A DNA stretch of 64,000 bases. Source: Aricia agestis (Eukaryota > Arthropoda > Insecta > Lepidoptera > Lycaenidae). The number at the start of each line of letters is the position of its first letter. Position 1 is the stretch's first letter. Position numbers and translations under genes: made by a program. Under the pieces are notes generated by a model. That model was not told where the DNA came from, did not search any database, and worked only from the letters and a program-made list of their open reading frames with translations. The stretch is taken from positions 24,287,980 through 24,351,979 of the forward strand of contig NC_056407.1 in assembly GCF_905147365.1 (NCBI RefSeq), given 5' to 3'. This document shows positions 63,771-64,000 of the stretch, one piece after another.

Positions 63771-64000
63771 ACATTTGATGAATTACTATTACTATGCACC
63801 CAATACGGCCAAAAATATTGTTTGAGTATAACGTGTGTATACTCAGACTCGATCTTTAGATTAGCAAGGAAGTTAAAGTTCGGCCATTTTCAAAATTATA
63901 ATTAATCGCTTATAAGATTTTTACACAATCGCGGCTTTACATACATGATAAAAAGATATTAACAAAACCTGATGGAAAATGGCGATAGCTAGTCACAAAA
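63771..64000. other. AT-rich end of window
   Basis: No feature supported. Confidence 0.5.

Overview
This 64 kb window comes from an AT-rich insect nuclear genome, almost certainly a moth or butterfly (Lepidoptera). The evidence is the repeat content. There are many copies of the RTE-type tail that starts ACTAGCTGTTGCCCGCGACT or ACTAGATGACG and ends in TTATAATATTAGTATGGA. There are also dispersed elements starting TCGGCCAAGTGCGAGTCGG, tRNA-headed SINEs, and a short retroposon with a GGG-rich tract, all familiar to me from lepidopteran sequence. I cannot name the species. I found no convincing host protein-coding gene, no tRNA or rRNA gene and no CRISPR array, so the window is intergenic or lies inside a very long intron. 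Family names used here (LepA, SINE1, SINE2, RepD, RepF, RepK, RTE-E to RTE-Q) are local labels.

Layout. 1-2900: a LINE 3' tail fragment broken by nested insertions (RTE fragment, palindromic TA-type MITE, long TA microsatellite), then a TAA-flanked MITE. 2.9-6.6 kb: RepF split by SINE1 with a 12-bp target duplication, then LepA, RepD, SINE2, LepA. 7.1-12.3 kb: a MITE with a near-perfect 45-bp inverted repeat, three consecutive RTE tails, a TTAA-bounded element, and three MITEs back to back, one of them derived from the PIF/Harbinger transposon seen at 62.8 kb. 12.3-27 kb: sparse AT-rich DNA with scattered SINEs, RTE tails, RepD copies and several MITEs, including a second TTAA element and a hAT-like foldback. 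27.6-30.5 kb: a decayed Jockey/CR1-group LINE whose reverse transcriptase reading frame is split by a palindromic TA-flanked MITE and by a TTAA-flanked element. 31-45 kb: RTE tails, LepA, RepD, RepF and a pair of RTE-J copies. 45.7-48.0 kb: a second decayed LINE with a catalytic Asp changed to Asn and a 304-bp A-tailed insertion. 48-60 kb: more LepA, RepD, RTE-E and hairpins. 60.6-64 kb: small MITEs, a short very GC-rich block that might be a 5' exon on the minus strand, a 32-bp tandem repeat, and a PIF/Harbinger 5' end (terminal repeat plus a 50-codon transposase start) cut by a 384-bp MITE and truncated by LepA.

Nothing here looks like a multi-gene system. The value of the window is a readable insertion history: several insertions can be ordered because each sits inside another element, and in three cases removing the insertion and one target copy leaves the host LINE reading frame continuous. 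The most useful leads are the Harbinger/MITE pair, the RepD/RepF shared-end relationship, the TTAA family with a conserved core, and the GC-rich block near 61.1 kb.
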